64,000 bases of DNA from Proteus alimentorum (GTDB lineage: Bacteria; Pseudomonadota; Gammaproteobacteria; Enterobacterales; Enterobacteriaceae), in assembly GCF_002607735.1 (NCBI RefSeq), contig NZ_NBVR01000024.1, positions 1-64,000 on the forward strand, written 5' to 3'. The position numbers were made by a program, and so were the translations under genes. Below the pieces are notes generated by a model. It saw only the letters and a program-made list of their open reading frames with translations. It made no database searches and had not been told where the DNA came from. Shown piece after piece: positions 1 to 10,311 of the stretch. Position 1 is the stretch's first letter; the number at the start of each line of letters is the position of its first letter.

Positions 1-76
1 GAGCGGTAGTTCAGTTGGTTAGAATACCTGCCTGTCACGCAGGGGGTCGCGGGTTCGAGTCCCGTCCGTTCCGCCA
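1..76 (+). tRNA. tRNA-Asp (GTC), first base cut off by window edge
   Basis: The sequence folds as a tRNA: anticodon arm with GTC at 34-36, a T arm containing GGTTCGAGTCC, an acceptor strand matching the 5' end, and an encoded CCA at 74-76. The 5' terminal G lies just outside the window. In E. coli a tRNA-Asp follows an rRNA operon near yafD. The same neighbour here (yafD) suggests an rrn operon just to the left, which is inference. Confidence 0.96.
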
Positions 77-84
77 ACATTAAG

Positions 85-116
85 AAACCTAAGTCTAACG
101 ACTTAGGTTTTTTTTT
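85..116 (+). terminator. Rho-independent terminator after tRNA-Asp
   Basis: An 11-bp perfect stem (85-95 with 100-110) closes a 4-nt loop and runs into a tract of nine T residues. It sits 9 bp after the tRNA and would end the tRNA/rRNA transcript. Confidence 0.9.
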
Positions 117-293
117 GCTTAAAATTTAGAATAAGAAATAAATTAATCAGATAATTTTAAGTAAATATGACTATTATGTATAAAAATAATTGTTTTTGTT
201 GATTATAGCGTCCTTTTAAAGGGTGAGAGAGAAGCTTGCCTTTGGTATACTTTAGTTATAGCAAGATATCTTGCTGTTTATCTGAGGTTGCTA

Positions 294-1079
294 ATGGCGA
301 AAAAACCGACTTATTCAGTGCGTTTTGTGGCAGGTCAACCTGTTGAGAGGATTGAACCCAGCCCGCCTTTAAGTGAAAGAAGGGATACACTACCTATCGG
401 AATGCCTCTCTACACAGAAGGCACTCTAAAAATTGCAGTTTGGAATATCTATAAACAGCAACGACTCAATTGGCGTAATATGTTGGAAACGCTCTCAACA
501 GATACGCATTTGCTTTTGTTGCAAGAAGCACAAACCACACCAGAGCTTGTACGTTTTGCTGGAACTCATCATTTAATTGCAGATCAAGTTCCCGCATTAG
601 CTTTTCAACAACACCCAGCGGGTGTGATGACATTATCCAGTTCCCATCCTATCTATTGTTGTCCTCTCCGAGAGAAAGAGCCGTTTTTACGACTGCCTAA
701 ATCAGCGTTAATTACAGTATATCCGTTAATTACGGGTGATCATTTAATGGTCATTAATGTACATGCTATTAATTTTAGTTTTGGTGTCGATGTTTATCAG
801 CGTCAATTGAGCAATTTATCTGTTCATATCATGCATCATAAAGGGCCTGTTATTTTAGCGGGTGATTTTAATGCGTGGAGTCGCCCAAGAGTCAATGTAT
901 TAAAACGTTTTGCAAGAACGTTAAGACTTAAAGAAGTTATTTTTGATAACGATTGTCGTACAAAAGCCTTTGGTAAACCTTTGGATTATATTTTTTATCG
1001 AGGATTATCGTTGAATAAAGCTGAAGTTTTAATCACTGATGCATCCGATCATCATCCTTTAATTGCGACATTTTATTAG
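294..1079 (+). CDS. yafD: YafD-like endonuclease/exonuclease/phosphatase family protein
   Basis: 261 aa, close to the E. coli YafD length. It is recognised by the N-terminal segment with [12 protein letters not shown] and by EEP-fold motifs: WNIYKQQR near residue 50, [11 protein letters not shown] near 75, GDFNAWSR near 195 and a final SDHHPL with the catalytic Asp/His. EEP enzymes are metal-dependent phosphoesterases; the substrate of YafD is not known to me. The ATG at 294 is preferred over the TTG two codons upstream because GAGG at 284-287 lies 6 bp before it. It stands alone downstream of the tRNA terminator, as expected from the E. coli neighbourhood. Confidence 0.9.
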   Translation: MAKKPTYSVRFVAGQPVERIEPSPPLSERRDTLPIGMPLYTEGTLKIAVWNIYKQQRLNWRNMLETLSTDTHLLLLQEAQTTPELVRFAGTHHLIADQVPALAFQQHPAGVMTLSSSHPIYCCPLREKEPFLRLPKSALITVYPLITGDHLMVINVHAINFSFGVDVYQRQLSNLSVHIMHHKGPVILAGDFNAWSRPRVNVLKRFARTLRLKEVIFDNDCRTKAFGKPLDYIFYRGLSLNKAEVLITDASDHHPLIATFY

Positions 1080-1215
1080 TAAGTGATTATATCATTTATC
1101 AATTAGATATATTATTTTATAGGTGATTTATCTATCTATTTAATCTATTTGTTATATTAATGCCTTTTACTATACTTTTTTTGTCTATCTAATATCACTA
1201 GATATAGGAAATAAA

Positions 1216-2409
1216 ATGCCAACAAAAAATATAGTTATTATTGGCGGTGGTACCGGCGGAACTATTCTTGCTAATATCCTGGCTAAAAAATTAAATGAAG
1301 AAATCTTTTCAAATAAAATTAAAATCACGCTTATTTCAGATAATCCTAATCATTATTACAAACCTGCATTTATGTATATTGCATTTAATCTTTTTTTAAA
1401 AGAAGAGCTAATGCGATCAGAAAGAAGTTTATTAAGACCTGAAATTGAATTTGTTATTGATAAAGCAGAACGTTTTGACTTTAATAATAAAGTTATTTAT
1501 TGCGAATCTAATAAAAAATACAACTATGACTTTTTAGTATTAGCAACAGGTTGTGTTCCTAGTCCTCATAGAATTGAAGGCTTAAAAGAAGCGGGAAATC
1601 ATTTTTATCAATATGAAGCAGCTAGAACACTTGCTGATAAATTAGCTAAAATTGAAAAAGGTCGTGTATTTATTACGGTTAGTTTCCCTGAAACACCCAA
1701 TGTACCTCATCAATGCGGGATCGCGCCAATGGAAACCACATTGATGCTGGATGAACTTCTTCGCCAGCGTCGGGTGAGAAGTAATATTGAAATTGTTTAT
1801 ACCTATCCTACGGTTGCTCAACTTCTAAGAAATTGTCTGTTTATGCAACAAGAGGTTTGTGAGGTTCTTCCTGCGGTATTCTCTGAGCGAAATATTAAAG
1901 CTAAGCGAGGCTTTACATTGAGCCATGTTGATCCTGATAAGAAAATCGCTTACTCAAAAGAAGGTGAGGCAGAGCCATTTGATATCCTTATGAGTACACC
2001 GCCTATTACTGCCGTTGAGGCGATCCGTAATACCGGTTTGAGTGAACATAATAATGGTGAAGGCTGGTTACCGACTGATCCTGAAACATTGCAAGTCTAT
2101 GGATTAAATCAAGTGTATGTTCTTGGTGATACGGTTGATTTACCGATTAGTAAGGCCGGTGGTAGTTGTCATAACCAAGCTGGTGTGATTGCAAACAATA
2201 TTTGTGGTGAGCTTCGTTACGGTTATCCTGCTGCAATTTATGATGGACGAGTACAAGCAGTTGCACAGATGGGGCTATCAGCAGGTATGCCATTACAGTA
2301 TGACTATAAACATGACGTAATTCCTACTCCACCAACAAAACTGGGTGGGTTACTGCGTAATAGTTATAACCGAGGTTTATATTGGGCAACCGTTAGAGGA
2401 TTATTATAG
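1216..2409 (+). CDS. Sulfide:quinone oxidoreductase-like FAD flavoprotein
   Basis: 397 aa. The N terminus has the dinucleotide-binding GGGTGG (residues 10-15) after a beta strand, LATGC at 109-113, and a late FAD-contact segment LGDTVDLPISKAG near 303-315, the layout of SQR/NDH-2 type disulfide-reductase-like flavoproteins. Cys167 (in HQCGIAPME) and Cys318 (in GGSCHNQAG) lie where SQRs keep redox cysteines, so oxidation of sulfide or a related thiol with electrons passed to quinone is plausible but unproven. It is followed after 11 bp by a DUF1641-like gene, a common partner of SQR-like proteins, so the two probably form an operon. Other NAD(P)/FAD oxidoreductase functions cannot be excluded. 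Confidence 0.75.
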   Translation: MPTKNIVIIGGGTGGTILANILAKKLNEEIFSNKIKITLISDNPNHYYKPAFMYIAFNLFLKEELMRSERSLLRPEIEFVIDKAERFDFNNKVIYCESNKKYNYDFLVLATGCVPSPHRIEGLKEAGNHFYQYEAARTLADKLAKIEKGRVFITVSFPETPNVPHQCGIAPMETTLMLDELLRQRRVRSNIEIVYTYPTVAQLLRNCLFMQQEVCEVLPAVFSERNIKAKRGFTLSHVDPDKKIAYSKEGEAEPFDILMSTPPITAVEAIRNTGLSEHNNGEGWLPTDPETLQVYGLNQVYVLGDTVDLPISKAGGSCHNQAGVIANNICGELRYGYPAAIYDGRVQAVAQMGLSAGMPLQYDYKHDVIPTPPTKLGGLLRNSYNRGLYWATVRGLL

Positions 2410-2420
2410 GGAATACAATA

Positions 2421-2825
2421 ATGAGTGAAAATAATTTAAACCCAGCAGAGATCCAACTGTTGTCACAGGAAGATAAAATACACCTTCAACATTTATTAGA
2501 AAAAGCAAGACCATTATTAGCATTAAAGCGCTTTGATAATATCGTCGATTTATTATCTTTAATTTCAGACTCAATTGATATTATGGATAATGCTACCGTT
2601 GAAAAACTTTCTGTTGCTTTTGAAGAAACAATGATACCAGTGTGGGAATTAAGTACAGCGTTTAATATGGCAAAGAAAGAATCTATTTATCAAGATAAAA
2701 AATATACATTAGGTTCAACTTTTTCATTATTAAAAAATCCTGATACGTTAAAAGGATTAACCATTGTATTAAGAACACTGCAGATTATTGGAGAAAATAA
2801 TCAAAGAATAGAAAGTGAACAGTGA
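2421..2825 (+). CDS. DUF1641-like small helical protein, SQR partner
   Basis: 134 aa, acidic and helical, with no signal peptide or membrane segment. The C-terminal LLKNPDTLKGLTIVLRTLQ pattern resembles DUF1641 proteins, which are often encoded beside SQR-like flavoproteins. It starts 11 bp after the flavoprotein gene and ends just before a bidirectional terminator, so it is the last gene of a two-gene operon. Its function is unknown; a role as a stabilising or membrane-docking partner is speculation from gene pairing only. Confidence 0.65.
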   Translation: MSENNLNPAEIQLLSQEDKIHLQHLLEKARPLLALKRFDNIVDLLSLISDSIDIMDNATVEKLSVAFEETMIPVWELSTAFNMAKKESIYQDKKYTLGSTFSLLKNPDTLKGLTIVLRTLQIIGENNQRIESEQ

Positions 2826-2838
2826 TATAGATAAAGAA

Positions 2839-2870
2839 AAGGCTGTGAATATTTCACAGCCTTCATTGTT
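2839..2870. terminator. Bidirectional terminator between convergent genes
   Basis: An 11-bp perfect stem (2839-2849 with 2853-2863) closes a 3-nt loop. It has A-rich sequence on the left and a short T-rich stretch on the right, and lies between the SQR-pair operon and the convergent permease gene. Confidence 0.8.
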
Positions 2871-2887
2871 TAACACAGAAACGTGAT

Positions 2888-4255
2888 TTATTTCTGGTTC
2901 ATTCTTGGTTTGATACCCACATAGTAGCCAACCGTTAAAATAGCCACCCATACCATACCGACAACCAATGCCATTCGTGTTGACTCAAAATAGCCTAAGA
3001 TTGCAATAACAAACGCCATAAAGACGATAGTCAGTGCTGGTGCAACAGGCCATAGTGGTACTGGGAATTTAAGTGTTTTCACTTCATCTGCGCTCATCTT
3101 ACGACGCATAGCAACTTGAGAAAGTAAAATCATTAACCACACCCAAACTGTTGCAAATGTCGCAATAGAGGCGATTAAAACGAAGATCTGCTCTGGGATG
3201 AGGTAGTTAAGTACCACTCCCAGTAACAGCACAACAGACATCACTAGCACGGTCATCCAAGGCACACCATTACGGGTGAGTTTCATAAAGGATTTTGGTG
3301 CTTGTCCTTCTTGCGCCATACCGTACATCATACGACCAGCACCGAAGATATCACTATTGATCGCAGAAATTGCGGCTGTGATAACCACAAGGTTTAAGAT
3401 GTTTGCCGCTGAATTGATCCCTAGATTTGAGAAAATTTGTACAAATGGGCTGCCGTTATGGCCAATTTGCTGCCAAGGGAAAATGCACATCAGAATGAAA
3501 ATCGTCAGTACATAGAATAATAAGATACGAAACGGTACGGCATTGATCGCTTTAGGAATGGTTTTTTCAGGATCTTTAGCTTCACTGGCGGTAATACCAA
3601 TGACTTCAATCCCTCCAAACGCAAACATCACAATGGCAAGCGAGGCGATAACCCCTTCAATACCATTTGGCATAAAACCACCAAATTCCCATAAGTTAGA
3701 AATACCAATAGGATGTTCGGTTTGTTGGCCAAAGCCATACATCATAATGACAACACCACCAATTATCATGGCAATAATGGCAGTGACTTTAACGATAGAA
3801 AGCCAAAACTCCATTTCACCAAATATCTTCACATGGCAAAGGTTTAAGGCGCCGATAAAACAAACTATTCCTAATACCCATATCCATTGATCAACATCTG
3901 GGAACCAAAGTTTCATATAGAAACCAAATGCCGTGACGTCGGCTAAACAGACAATCAGCATTTCAAAAACGTAGTTCCAACCTGTTAAGAAGCCGGCTAA
4001 AGGCCCCATATAATGGCTTGCATATTGTGAAAAAGAGCCAGCAACTGGGTGATGAACTGCCATTTCACCTAATGCACGCATCACCATAAATACTGCAGCA
4101 CCACCAATAAGGTAAGCAAGCAATACAGCTGGGCCCGCTTTCTCAATGGCAGCCGCAGAGCCATAAAATAAACCTGTACCGATTGCAGAGCCTAGCGCCA
4201 TGAAACGAATGTGCCGCCCTGATAATCCTCGTGAAAGTTGATTCTCTTTTTGCAT
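2888..4255 (-). CDS. Amino acid permease, AAT/APC family (ProY/HutT type)
   Basis: 455 aa with about 12 hydrophobic segments. The N terminus shows the APC signature [20 protein letters not shown] (near residues 14-33), then [15 protein letters not shown] and [18 protein letters not shown], all typical of proton-coupled inner-membrane amino acid transporters. It resembles E. coli ProY and, from memory, even more the Pseudomonas histidine permease HutT ([13 protein letters not shown] near the C terminus). Proline or histidine is therefore the likely substrate, but sequence alone does not decide. It is monocistronic and faces queE across about 170 bp. Confidence 0.85.
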   Translation of the reverse strand: MQKENQLSRGLSGRHIRFMALGSAIGTGLFYGSAAAIEKAGPAVLLAYLIGGAAVFMVMRALGEMAVHHPVAGSFSQYASHYMGPLAGFLTGWNYVFEMLIVCLADVTAFGFYMKLWFPDVDQWIWVLGIVCFIGALNLCHVKIFGEMEFWLSIVKVTAIIAMIIGGVVIMMYGFGQQTEHPIGISNLWEFGGFMPNGIEGVIASLAIVMFAFGGIEVIGITASEAKDPEKTIPKAINAVPFRILLFYVLTIFILMCIFPWQQIGHNGSPFVQIFSNLGINSAANILNLVVITAAISAINSDIFGAGRMMYGMAQEGQAPKSFMKLTRNGVPWMTVLVMSVVLLLGVVLNYLIPEQIFVLIASIATFATVWVWLMILLSQVAMRRKMSADEVKTLKFPVPLWPVAPALTIVFMAFVIAILGYFESTRMALVVGMVWVAILTVGYYVGIKPRMNQK

Positions 4256-4421
4256 CTAAAGTATTCCCATCTCTGTCCAACGGAGGAACGCTATCCTCTT
4301 TTTCAGTGTCTTCTCGCACGTTAGCTATTCAAAACAAACCATGTACCTTATCATAAAGCCTCTTACGGTGAGATAGTTATCTGTAATAATCATCAGCATT
4401 CATTGGATATCAGAGTTTCTT

Positions 4422-5093
4422 ATGCAATACCCCATTAATGAAGTGTTTCAAACCTTACAGGGTGAAGGTGTTTTTACTGGCGTTCCTGCACTTTTTGTTC
4501 GATTACAAGGTTGTCCTGTCGGTTGTAGTTGGTGTGATACCAAACATACTTGGGAAAAAGAAGACGAAAAAAAAGTGCCTCTTGGCGATATTCCTATTAA
4601 AACGCAAGAAAGCGATGCTTGGGGAGAAGCCAGCGTTGCTCAGATTTTATCACTTTTCCAACAGCAGGGTTATAGTGCAAAACATGTGGTTATCACAGGC
4701 GGTGAGCCTTGTTTATATGATTTACGTCCTTTAACAGAAGGACTTGAGCAAGCGGGTTTTGCCTGCCAGATAGAAACCAGTGGTACTCACGATATTTTAT
4801 GTAGTGAGAAAACATGGGTGACACTTTCTCCAAAAGTAGGCATGAAAGGGGGATTTACAGTATTACCCAGTGCAATAAATCGAGCCAATGAGATAAAACA
4901 TCCCGTTGGGCGTGAAAAAGATATTGAAGCGTTGGATGCCTTACTGACATTACGCACAGAACACCCAGCACCTGTTGTTGCTTTACAACCCATAAGTTGT
5001 AAGGAGCGTGCGACGGCATTATGTATTAAAACTTGTATTGAACGTAATTGGCGTTTCTCGATGCAAACGCATAAGTATTTAAATATTGCGTGA
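4422..5093 (+). CDS. queE: 7-carboxy-7-deazaguanine synthase QueE
   Basis: 223 aa, the same length as E. coli QueE. This radical SAM enzyme converts 6-carboxytetrahydropterin to 7-carboxy-7-deazaguanine on the route to queuosine in tRNA. The modified cluster motif is Cys31-x3-Cys35-x2-Cys38 in [13 protein letters not shown], and [15 protein letters not shown] precedes it as in the family. [13 protein letters not shown] forms the next conserved strand. queD, encoding the preceding step, lies convergently downstream. Confidence 0.96.
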   Translation: MQYPINEVFQTLQGEGVFTGVPALFVRLQGCPVGCSWCDTKHTWEKEDEKKVPLGDIPIKTQESDAWGEASVAQILSLFQQQGYSAKHVVITGGEPCLYDLRPLTEGLEQAGFACQIETSGTHDILCSEKTWVTLSPKVGMKGGFTVLPSAINRANEIKHPVGREKDIEALDALLTLRTEHPAPVVALQPISCKERATALCIKTCIERNWRFSMQTHKYLNIA

Positions 5094-5111
5094 TCGCATC
5101 TTTAATATAAA

Positions 5112-5140
5112 AAAATCAGCCAATAAAAGGCTGATTTTCT
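5112..5140. terminator. Terminator between queE and queD
   Basis: A 10-bp perfect stem (5112-5121 with 5129-5138), with A-rich and T-rich flanks, lies between the convergent queE and queD genes and could serve both strands. Confidence 0.8.
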
Positions 5141-5173
5141 TTTAGGTGATCACGGTTTTATGTTAAAACCAAT

Positions 5174-5539
5174 TTACTCACCGCGATAAATACATCCTGC
5201 TGTACACGTCTCTTTCACCATCACCGCAGATAATAATGGCAATGACGGTTTTACTTGTTGCCAAATCCATTTTGCCAGCACTTCGCTGGTCGGATTTTCT
5301 AGCCCTTCAATTTCATTAAGATAATAGTGATCTAGACGCTCAAGAGTAGGTTTAAATGCGGCTTTCACATCAGCAAAATCAATAAGCCAACCTGAATGTG
5401 CGTCAACTTCACCGGTTAGTTCTAATCTAACAAGGAAAGAGTGCCCATGAAGACGCCCACATTTGTGGCCTTCAGGAACATGTGGCAAATGGTGGGCGGC
5501 TTCAAACTGAAAATCTTTAAAGATGGTGGTTGTCATCAA
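5174..5539 (-). CDS. queD: 6-carboxy-5,6,7,8-tetrahydropterin synthase QueD
   Basis: 121 aa, matching E. coli QueD almost end to end. It converts 7,8-dihydroneopterin triphosphate to 6-carboxytetrahydropterin, upstream of QueE in queuosine synthesis. Zinc-binding histidines are visible in FEAAHHLPH (residues 12-20) and LHGHSF (30-35). The conserved catalytic Cys is in [10 protein letters not shown], and the C terminus is [10 protein letters not shown]. Two successive ATG codons open the frame; either could be used. It is divergent from cysJ across about 300 bp, which must carry the cysJIH promoter and, by analogy with E. coli, CysB sites that I cannot pinpoint. Confidence 0.96.
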   Translation of the reverse strand: MMTTTIFKDFQFEAAHHLPHVPEGHKCGRLHGHSFLVRLELTGEVDAHSGWLIDFADVKAAFKPTLERLDHYYLNEIEGLENPTSEVLAKWIWQQVKPSLPLLSAVMVKETCTAGCIYRGE

Positions 5540-5835
5540 AACTCTCTTGACTTAATTAGTAAAAAAGAAACAGATAGAACGAACGCTATCAGTGTAGCCG
5601 ATTTAGCGTTCCACGCCTAATCTCCGTTAATCTTAATCACTTATTATCTTCATTATTGCTTATCTATTATATCGATAAAGGAAACCAATAAATAAATTTA
5701 GCATTTAAGGTTATTAGATAGAGCCAACAGGTCTTTAATTCACCTTCTAGTCGTGAGATACCCTCTCAATATTAGAAATATTATCAAAAAACAATAAAGC
5801 ACAGATAAGTGCTTCGCTTTTTTAAGGCAGGATAA

Positions 5836-7647
5836 ATGAGCAATCAACCTCCATTATTATCAATGCTTCCATTAACACCGGAGCAATTGAGTAAATTACA
5901 GGATGCAACAAAAGATCTCTCAACCGCGCAAATTGCATGGTTATCTGGCTATTTATGGGGGCAGCTTAATCCATCTGTCGTATCTACATCGGCAACGGTT
6001 ACTTCAGTACAGGTACCAGAGCAGGAAACCATTACATTGATCTCAGCTTCTCAAACTGGTAATGCGCGTCACCTTGCAGAACAGTTACGAGACAAGCTCG
6101 TTGAAAATAAATTGAATGTAGGGCTGTATTCTGCAAGTGAATATAAATTTAAGCAGATCCATAAAGCCACAACCTTGATCATCATCGCATCAACGCAAGG
6201 TGAAGGAGAACCACCTGAAGAAGCGATAGCTTTTTATAAATATCTGAACTCTAAAAAAGCTGCTGAAATGAAAGAAACGGCTTATGCAGTATTTAGCTTA
6301 GGTGATGCTTCATATGAGCATTTCTGTAAGGCAGGAAAAGACTTTGATGAGCGAATAGCACAACTGGGTGCAACACGTTTATTACCAAGAGTTGATGCCG
6401 ATGTTGAATATCAAGCCGTTGCAGATAAATGGATAAAACAGCTTACTGATATTTTAAAAAATAGAATACCCGAGCAATCCACTCAGGTATTACAACAAAC
6501 ACAATCAGGCACGACGGATACGATTGAGACCTCTATTTATCATCGCGATGCGCCTTTTACTGCCACATTACTGACTAATCAAAAAATCACAGGCAGGAAT
6601 TCAGATAGAGATATTCGCCATCTTGAAATCAGCCTTGAAGGTTCTGATTTGCAATACCAACCGGGTGATGCGCTGGGCGTTTGGTTTAATAACTCACCCG
6701 AAAAGGTTGATGAACTTATTGCTTTATTGTGGCTAAAGGGGGATGAATCTGTCACGTTAAAATCTCAAACATTCACCTTAAAAGAAGCGTTACTGCACCA
6801 TTGTGAACTCACTCAAAATAGCGCTCCTATCGTAAAAGCCTATGCTCAATTGACTCGCCATGAAGAGCTATTGTCATTGGTGGCTGATAAAACCCAGCTT
6901 CAGCAATATGCAGAAAAACACCCTATTAATGAGATGGTGCGCCAATATTGTGCTCAACCCAATGCACAAGATTTTGTTGATATTTTACGTCCACTTACTC
7001 CTCGTCTTTACTCTATTGCATCGTCACAACAAGAAGTTGAGGACGAAGTACACCTCACTTTAGGTGTCGTACGCTATGACGTTAACTCCCGTGCTTATAC
7101 TGGTGGTGCCTCTGGTTTTTTAGCGGATAGCTTGAAAGAAGGCGATAGCGTTAATGTTTTTATCGAAAAGAATGTGCATTTTCGTCTCCCTGAAGATGAC
7201 AGCGCACCTGTCATTATGATTGGCCCTGGTACAGGTATTGCTCCTTTCAGAGGTTTTATGCAACAGCGTGAAAATGACGCTGCAACAGGTAAAAACTGGT
7301 TATTTTTTGGTAATCCTCATTTTGTAGAAGATTTTCTCTATCAAGTGGAATGGCAACGTTATGTTAAAAGCGGTTTGTTAACTTATATCGATTTAGCATG
7401 GTCTCGGGATCAAGCACATAAAGTTTATGTACAAGATAAATTGCGTGAACGTGGTAATGAGGTTTGGCAATGGTTACAGCAAGGGGCTTATCTTTATGTT
7501 TGTGGTGATGCATCACGGATGGCAAAAGATGTTGAACAGGCGTTGTTAGATATTGTGATGGAGTATGGCAATAAAAATATTGAAGAAGCAGATGAATACT
7601 TAAGTGAGCTACGCCTAGCACGGCGTTATCAGAGGGATGTTTATTAA
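5836..7647 (+). CDS. cysJ: Sulfite reductase flavoprotein alpha-component
   Basis: 603 aa. CysJ passes electrons from NADPH through FAD and FMN to the CysI hemoprotein for reduction of sulfite to sulfide in the cytoplasm. An N-terminal flavodoxin-like domain (about 65-205, [12 protein letters not shown] and [12 protein letters not shown]) is followed by a ferredoxin-reductase-type FAD domain (RLYSIASS near 391) and an NADPH domain ([12 protein letters not shown] near 470). The C terminus DVY is that of the family. First gene of cysJIH: its TAA directly abuts the cysI ATG, so expression is probably translationally coupled. Confidence 0.97.
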   Translation: MSNQPPLLSMLPLTPEQLSKLQDATKDLSTAQIAWLSGYLWGQLNPSVVSTSATVTSVQVPEQETITLISASQTGNARHLAEQLRDKLVENKLNVGLYSASEYKFKQIHKATTLIIIASTQGEGEPPEEAIAFYKYLNSKKAAEMKETAYAVFSLGDASYEHFCKAGKDFDERIAQLGATRLLPRVDADVEYQAVADKWIKQLTDILKNRIPEQSTQVLQQTQSGTTDTIETSIYHRDAPFTATLLTNQKITGRNSDRDIRHLEISLEGSDLQYQPGDALGVWFNNSPEKVDELIALLWLKGDESVTLKSQTFTLKEALLHHCELTQNSAPIVKAYAQLTRHEELLSLVADKTQLQQYAEKHPINEMVRQYCAQPNAQDFVDILRPLTPRLYSIASSQQEVEDEVHLTLGVVRYDVNSRAYTGGASGFLADSLKEGDSVNVFIEKNVHFRLPEDDSAPVIMIGPGTGIAPFRGFMQQRENDAATGKNWLFFGNPHFVEDFLYQVEWQRYVKSGLLTYIDLAWSRDQAHKVYVQDKLRERGNEVWQWLQQGAYLYVCGDASRMAKDVEQALLDIVMEYGNKNIEEADEYLSELRLARRYQRDVY

Positions 7648-9378
7648 ATGAAATCACACACTCAAGCGCCCTTAGTGGTTGAAGGGAAACTGGCTGATAG
7701 TGAACGCATGAAAAAAGAGAGTCACTTTTTACGCGGCACTATTACAGAAGACTTACAAAATGGTTTAACGGGTGGTTTTGAAGGCGATAACTTTCTATTG
7801 ATCCGCTTTCATGGCATGTATCAACAAGATGACAGAGATATTCGTACCGAACGCGCAGAGCAAATGCTAGAACCTCGCCATGCCATGATGCTACGTTGCC
7901 GCTTGCCCGGTGGCATTATTTCGCCTAATCAGTGGCTTAGCATTGATAAGTTTGCGACTGAAAATACGCTTTATGGCAGTATTCGTATTACTAATCGTCA
8001 AACATTTCAATTTCATGGCATTTTAAAAGGCAATGTAAAACCTGCCCATCAAATGCTTGCAGCAACAGGATTGGATTCTCTAGCTACTGCGAATGATGTT
8101 AACCGTAATGTGTTATGTACTTCAAACCCAGTGCAATCTTCATTACACCAAGAAGCGTATGAGTGGGCGAAAAAAATATCAGAACACTTATTACCTCGTA
8201 CTCATGCTTATGCGGAAATTTGGTTAGATAAAGAAAAAGTTGCAACCACAGACGAAGAACCTATTTTGGGGGAAACCTATTTACCGAGGAAATTTAAAAC
8301 CGCAGTAGTGATCCCGCCTCATAATGATGTTGATCTTCATGCGAATGACATGAACTTTATTGCAATTGCTGAAAACGGGCGTCTAGTTGGCTTTAACGTG
8401 CTTGTGGGGGGCGGTCTTGCAATGACGCATGGTGATAAAAATACCTTTCCTCGCTTAGCCAGTGAGTTTGGTTATATCCCGATTGAAAATACATTGGCAA
8501 TTGCAGAAGCGATTGTGACAACACAGCGTGACTGGGGAAATCGAACAGAACGCAAAAATGCAAAAACAAAATACACATTAGAACGCGTTGGCGTAGAGAC
8601 GTTTAAACAAGAGGTTGAACGCCGCTCAGGTGTCACTTTTGAGGCTATTCGACCTTATGAATTTACCCATCGAGGCGATCAAATTGGTTGGTTAAAAGGT
8701 GTTGATGATAAATGGCACCTGACTTTGTTTATTGAAAGTGGACGGCTGATTGATACACCTGATGCCCCATTAAAAACAGGTGTTGCTGAAATCGCTAAAA
8801 TTCATCAAGGTGATTTTCGCCTTACCGCAAATCAAAACTTAATTGTCGCAGGTGTACCCGAAAGCGAAAAAGCCAAGATTGAAGCTATTGCTCGTCGATA
8901 TGGTTTGATAAATAGTCAAGTTACCCCACTGCGTGAACATGCGATGGCGTGTGTTTCTTTCCCAACGTGCCCATTAGCGATGGCAGAAGCTGAGCGCTTT
9001 TTACCCTCATTCACCGACACACTTGATAGCTTAATGACAAAACATGGCGTCAGTGATGAGCATATTGTTGTGCGCGTAACTGGGTGCCCAAATGGCTGTG
9101 GTCGAGCGATGTTGGCAGAAGTGGGGCTGGTGGGTAAAGCACCTGATCGCTACAACTTGCATTTAGGGGGGAATCGCATCGGGACACGTATCCCTAGAAT
9201 GTATCGTGAAAATATTACCTCACAAGAAATCATAGTCATACTCGATTCATTGATTGGTGAATGGGCGGTTTCTCGTCATAACAATGAAGGTTTTGGTGAT
9301 TTTCTTATTCGCACTGATGTGGTTAAACCTGTACTGAATTCAGCCATCGATTTTTATGAAGTACAGGAGGCGATATGA
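7648..9378 (+). CDS. cysI: Sulfite reductase hemoprotein beta-component
   Basis: 576 aa. This siroheme/[4Fe-4S] subunit catalyses six-electron reduction of sulfite to sulfide. The cluster ligands are Cys435, Cys441, Cys480 and Cys484 (CVSFPTC and TGCPNGCG), nearly the E. coli positions. The N-terminal [12 protein letters not shown] and [11 protein letters not shown] segments are conserved. It begins at the base after the cysJ stop and overlaps cysH by 4 bp. Siroheme comes from CysG, encoded in the next block. Confidence 0.97.
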   Translation: MKSHTQAPLVVEGKLADSERMKKESHFLRGTITEDLQNGLTGGFEGDNFLLIRFHGMYQQDDRDIRTERAEQMLEPRHAMMLRCRLPGGIISPNQWLSIDKFATENTLYGSIRITNRQTFQFHGILKGNVKPAHQMLAATGLDSLATANDVNRNVLCTSNPVQSSLHQEAYEWAKKISEHLLPRTHAYAEIWLDKEKVATTDEEPILGETYLPRKFKTAVVIPPHNDVDLHANDMNFIAIAENGRLVGFNVLVGGGLAMTHGDKNTFPRLASEFGYIPIENTLAIAEAIVTTQRDWGNRTERKNAKTKYTLERVGVETFKQEVERRSGVTFEAIRPYEFTHRGDQIGWLKGVDDKWHLTLFIESGRLIDTPDAPLKTGVAEIAKIHQGDFRLTANQNLIVAGVPESEKAKIEAIARRYGLINSQVTPLREHAMACVSFPTCPLAMAEAERFLPSFTDTLDSLMTKHGVSDEHIVVRVTGCPNGCGRAMLAEVGLVGKAPDRYNLHLGGNRIGTRIPRMYRENITSQEIIVILDSLIGEWAVSRHNNEGFGDFLIRTDVVKPVLNSAIDFYEVQEAI

Positions 9379-10106
9379 GTTTATTTCAGCTTGCTTCGCT
9401 AAAACAGCTACCTGTTGAAGAGCAGACACACGCTTTGTGCCAGATAAATCAACAGTTAGAGCAATTAAGCGCCATTGAACGAGTTACTTGGGCTTTAGAT
9501 AATTTACCTAAAGCCTTTGTATTAAGCTCTAGTTTTGGTATTCAAGCGGCAGTATGTCTGCATTTAATGACAAGACAATACCCTGATATCCCTGTGATTT
9601 TGACCGATACAGGTTACTTATTTCCTGAAACTTACCAATTTATTGATACGCTGACTCAACAATTACAACTTAACTTGAAGGTCTATCGAGCTGAAATATC
9701 TTCATCTTGGCAAGAAGCGCGCTATGGTAAACTTTGGTTAGAAGGCATTGAGGGTATTGAGCGTTATAACCAAATAAACAAAGTAGAGCCGATGGAAAGG
9801 GCATTAAAAACGTTACAGGCTCAAACATGGTTTGCAGGTCTTCGCCGACAACAAGCTAAAAGCCGTGAACATTTACCTGTGCTTTCAATCGCAAAAGGGA
9901 TCTTTAAGTTTTTACCTATAGTAGATTGGGATAATAAGGAAGTTTATCAATATCTTAAAGAAAACGACTTACCTTATCACCCTTTATGGGAGCAGGGTTA
10001 TCTCTCTGTGGGAGATACGCATACAACCCGAAAATGGGAAGAGGGGATGAGTGAAGAAGAAACACGATTTTTTGGCTTAAAACGTGAGTGTGGATTACAC
10101 GAATAA
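9375..10106 (+). CDS. cysH: Phosphoadenylylsulfate (PAPS) reductase
   Basis: 243 aa. Thioredoxin-dependent reduction of PAPS to sulfite. The family features are [11 protein letters not shown] in the PP-loop region, [23 protein letters not shown] and the C-terminal ECGLHE with catalytic Cys239. There is no second CxxC cluster pair, so it is PAPS-type rather than APS-type. The ATG overlaps the cysI stop (ATGA), with AGGAGG just upstream in cysI. Last gene of cysJIH. Confidence 0.97.
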   Translation: MSLFQLASLKQLPVEEQTHALCQINQQLEQLSAIERVTWALDNLPKAFVLSSSFGIQAAVCLHLMTRQYPDIPVILTDTGYLFPETYQFIDTLTQQLQLNLKVYRAEISSSWQEARYGKLWLEGIEGIERYNQINKVEPMERALKTLQAQTWFAGLRRQQAKSREHLPVLSIAKGIFKFLPIVDWDNKEVYQYLKENDLPYHPLWEQGYLSVGDTHTTRKWEEGMSEEETRFFGLKRECGLHE

Positions 10107-10132
10107 CGTCATTATCGACCAATAAATAATTG

Positions 10133-10162
10133 GGGTAATAGAGCTTATCTATTGCCCTTTTT
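10133..10162 (+). terminator. Terminator after cysJIH
   Basis: A 10-bp stem with one G-U pair (10133-10142 with 10148-10157) and a 5-nt loop, followed by T residues, 26 bp after the cysH stop. It separates cysJIH from the cysG block. Confidence 0.8.
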
Positions 10163-10311
10163 GTCATTTTTAAAACTATAACCATTTGAAAATATTTTAT
10201 TTTTCCTTATTCCTTTCTGTTCCATCACATAGCTTTTTGTCATTTCATAACCCCTAAAGCACCTTTTATAGTCGTTAGTTATAAAGTGAACAACGAAGGT
10301 GGAATGCGCGT

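Noticed and set aside
4438-4734. Second reading frame inside queE giving about 98 codons
   Set aside because: It overlaps a well-supported enzyme gene, has no ribosome site and shows no recognisable protein pattern.
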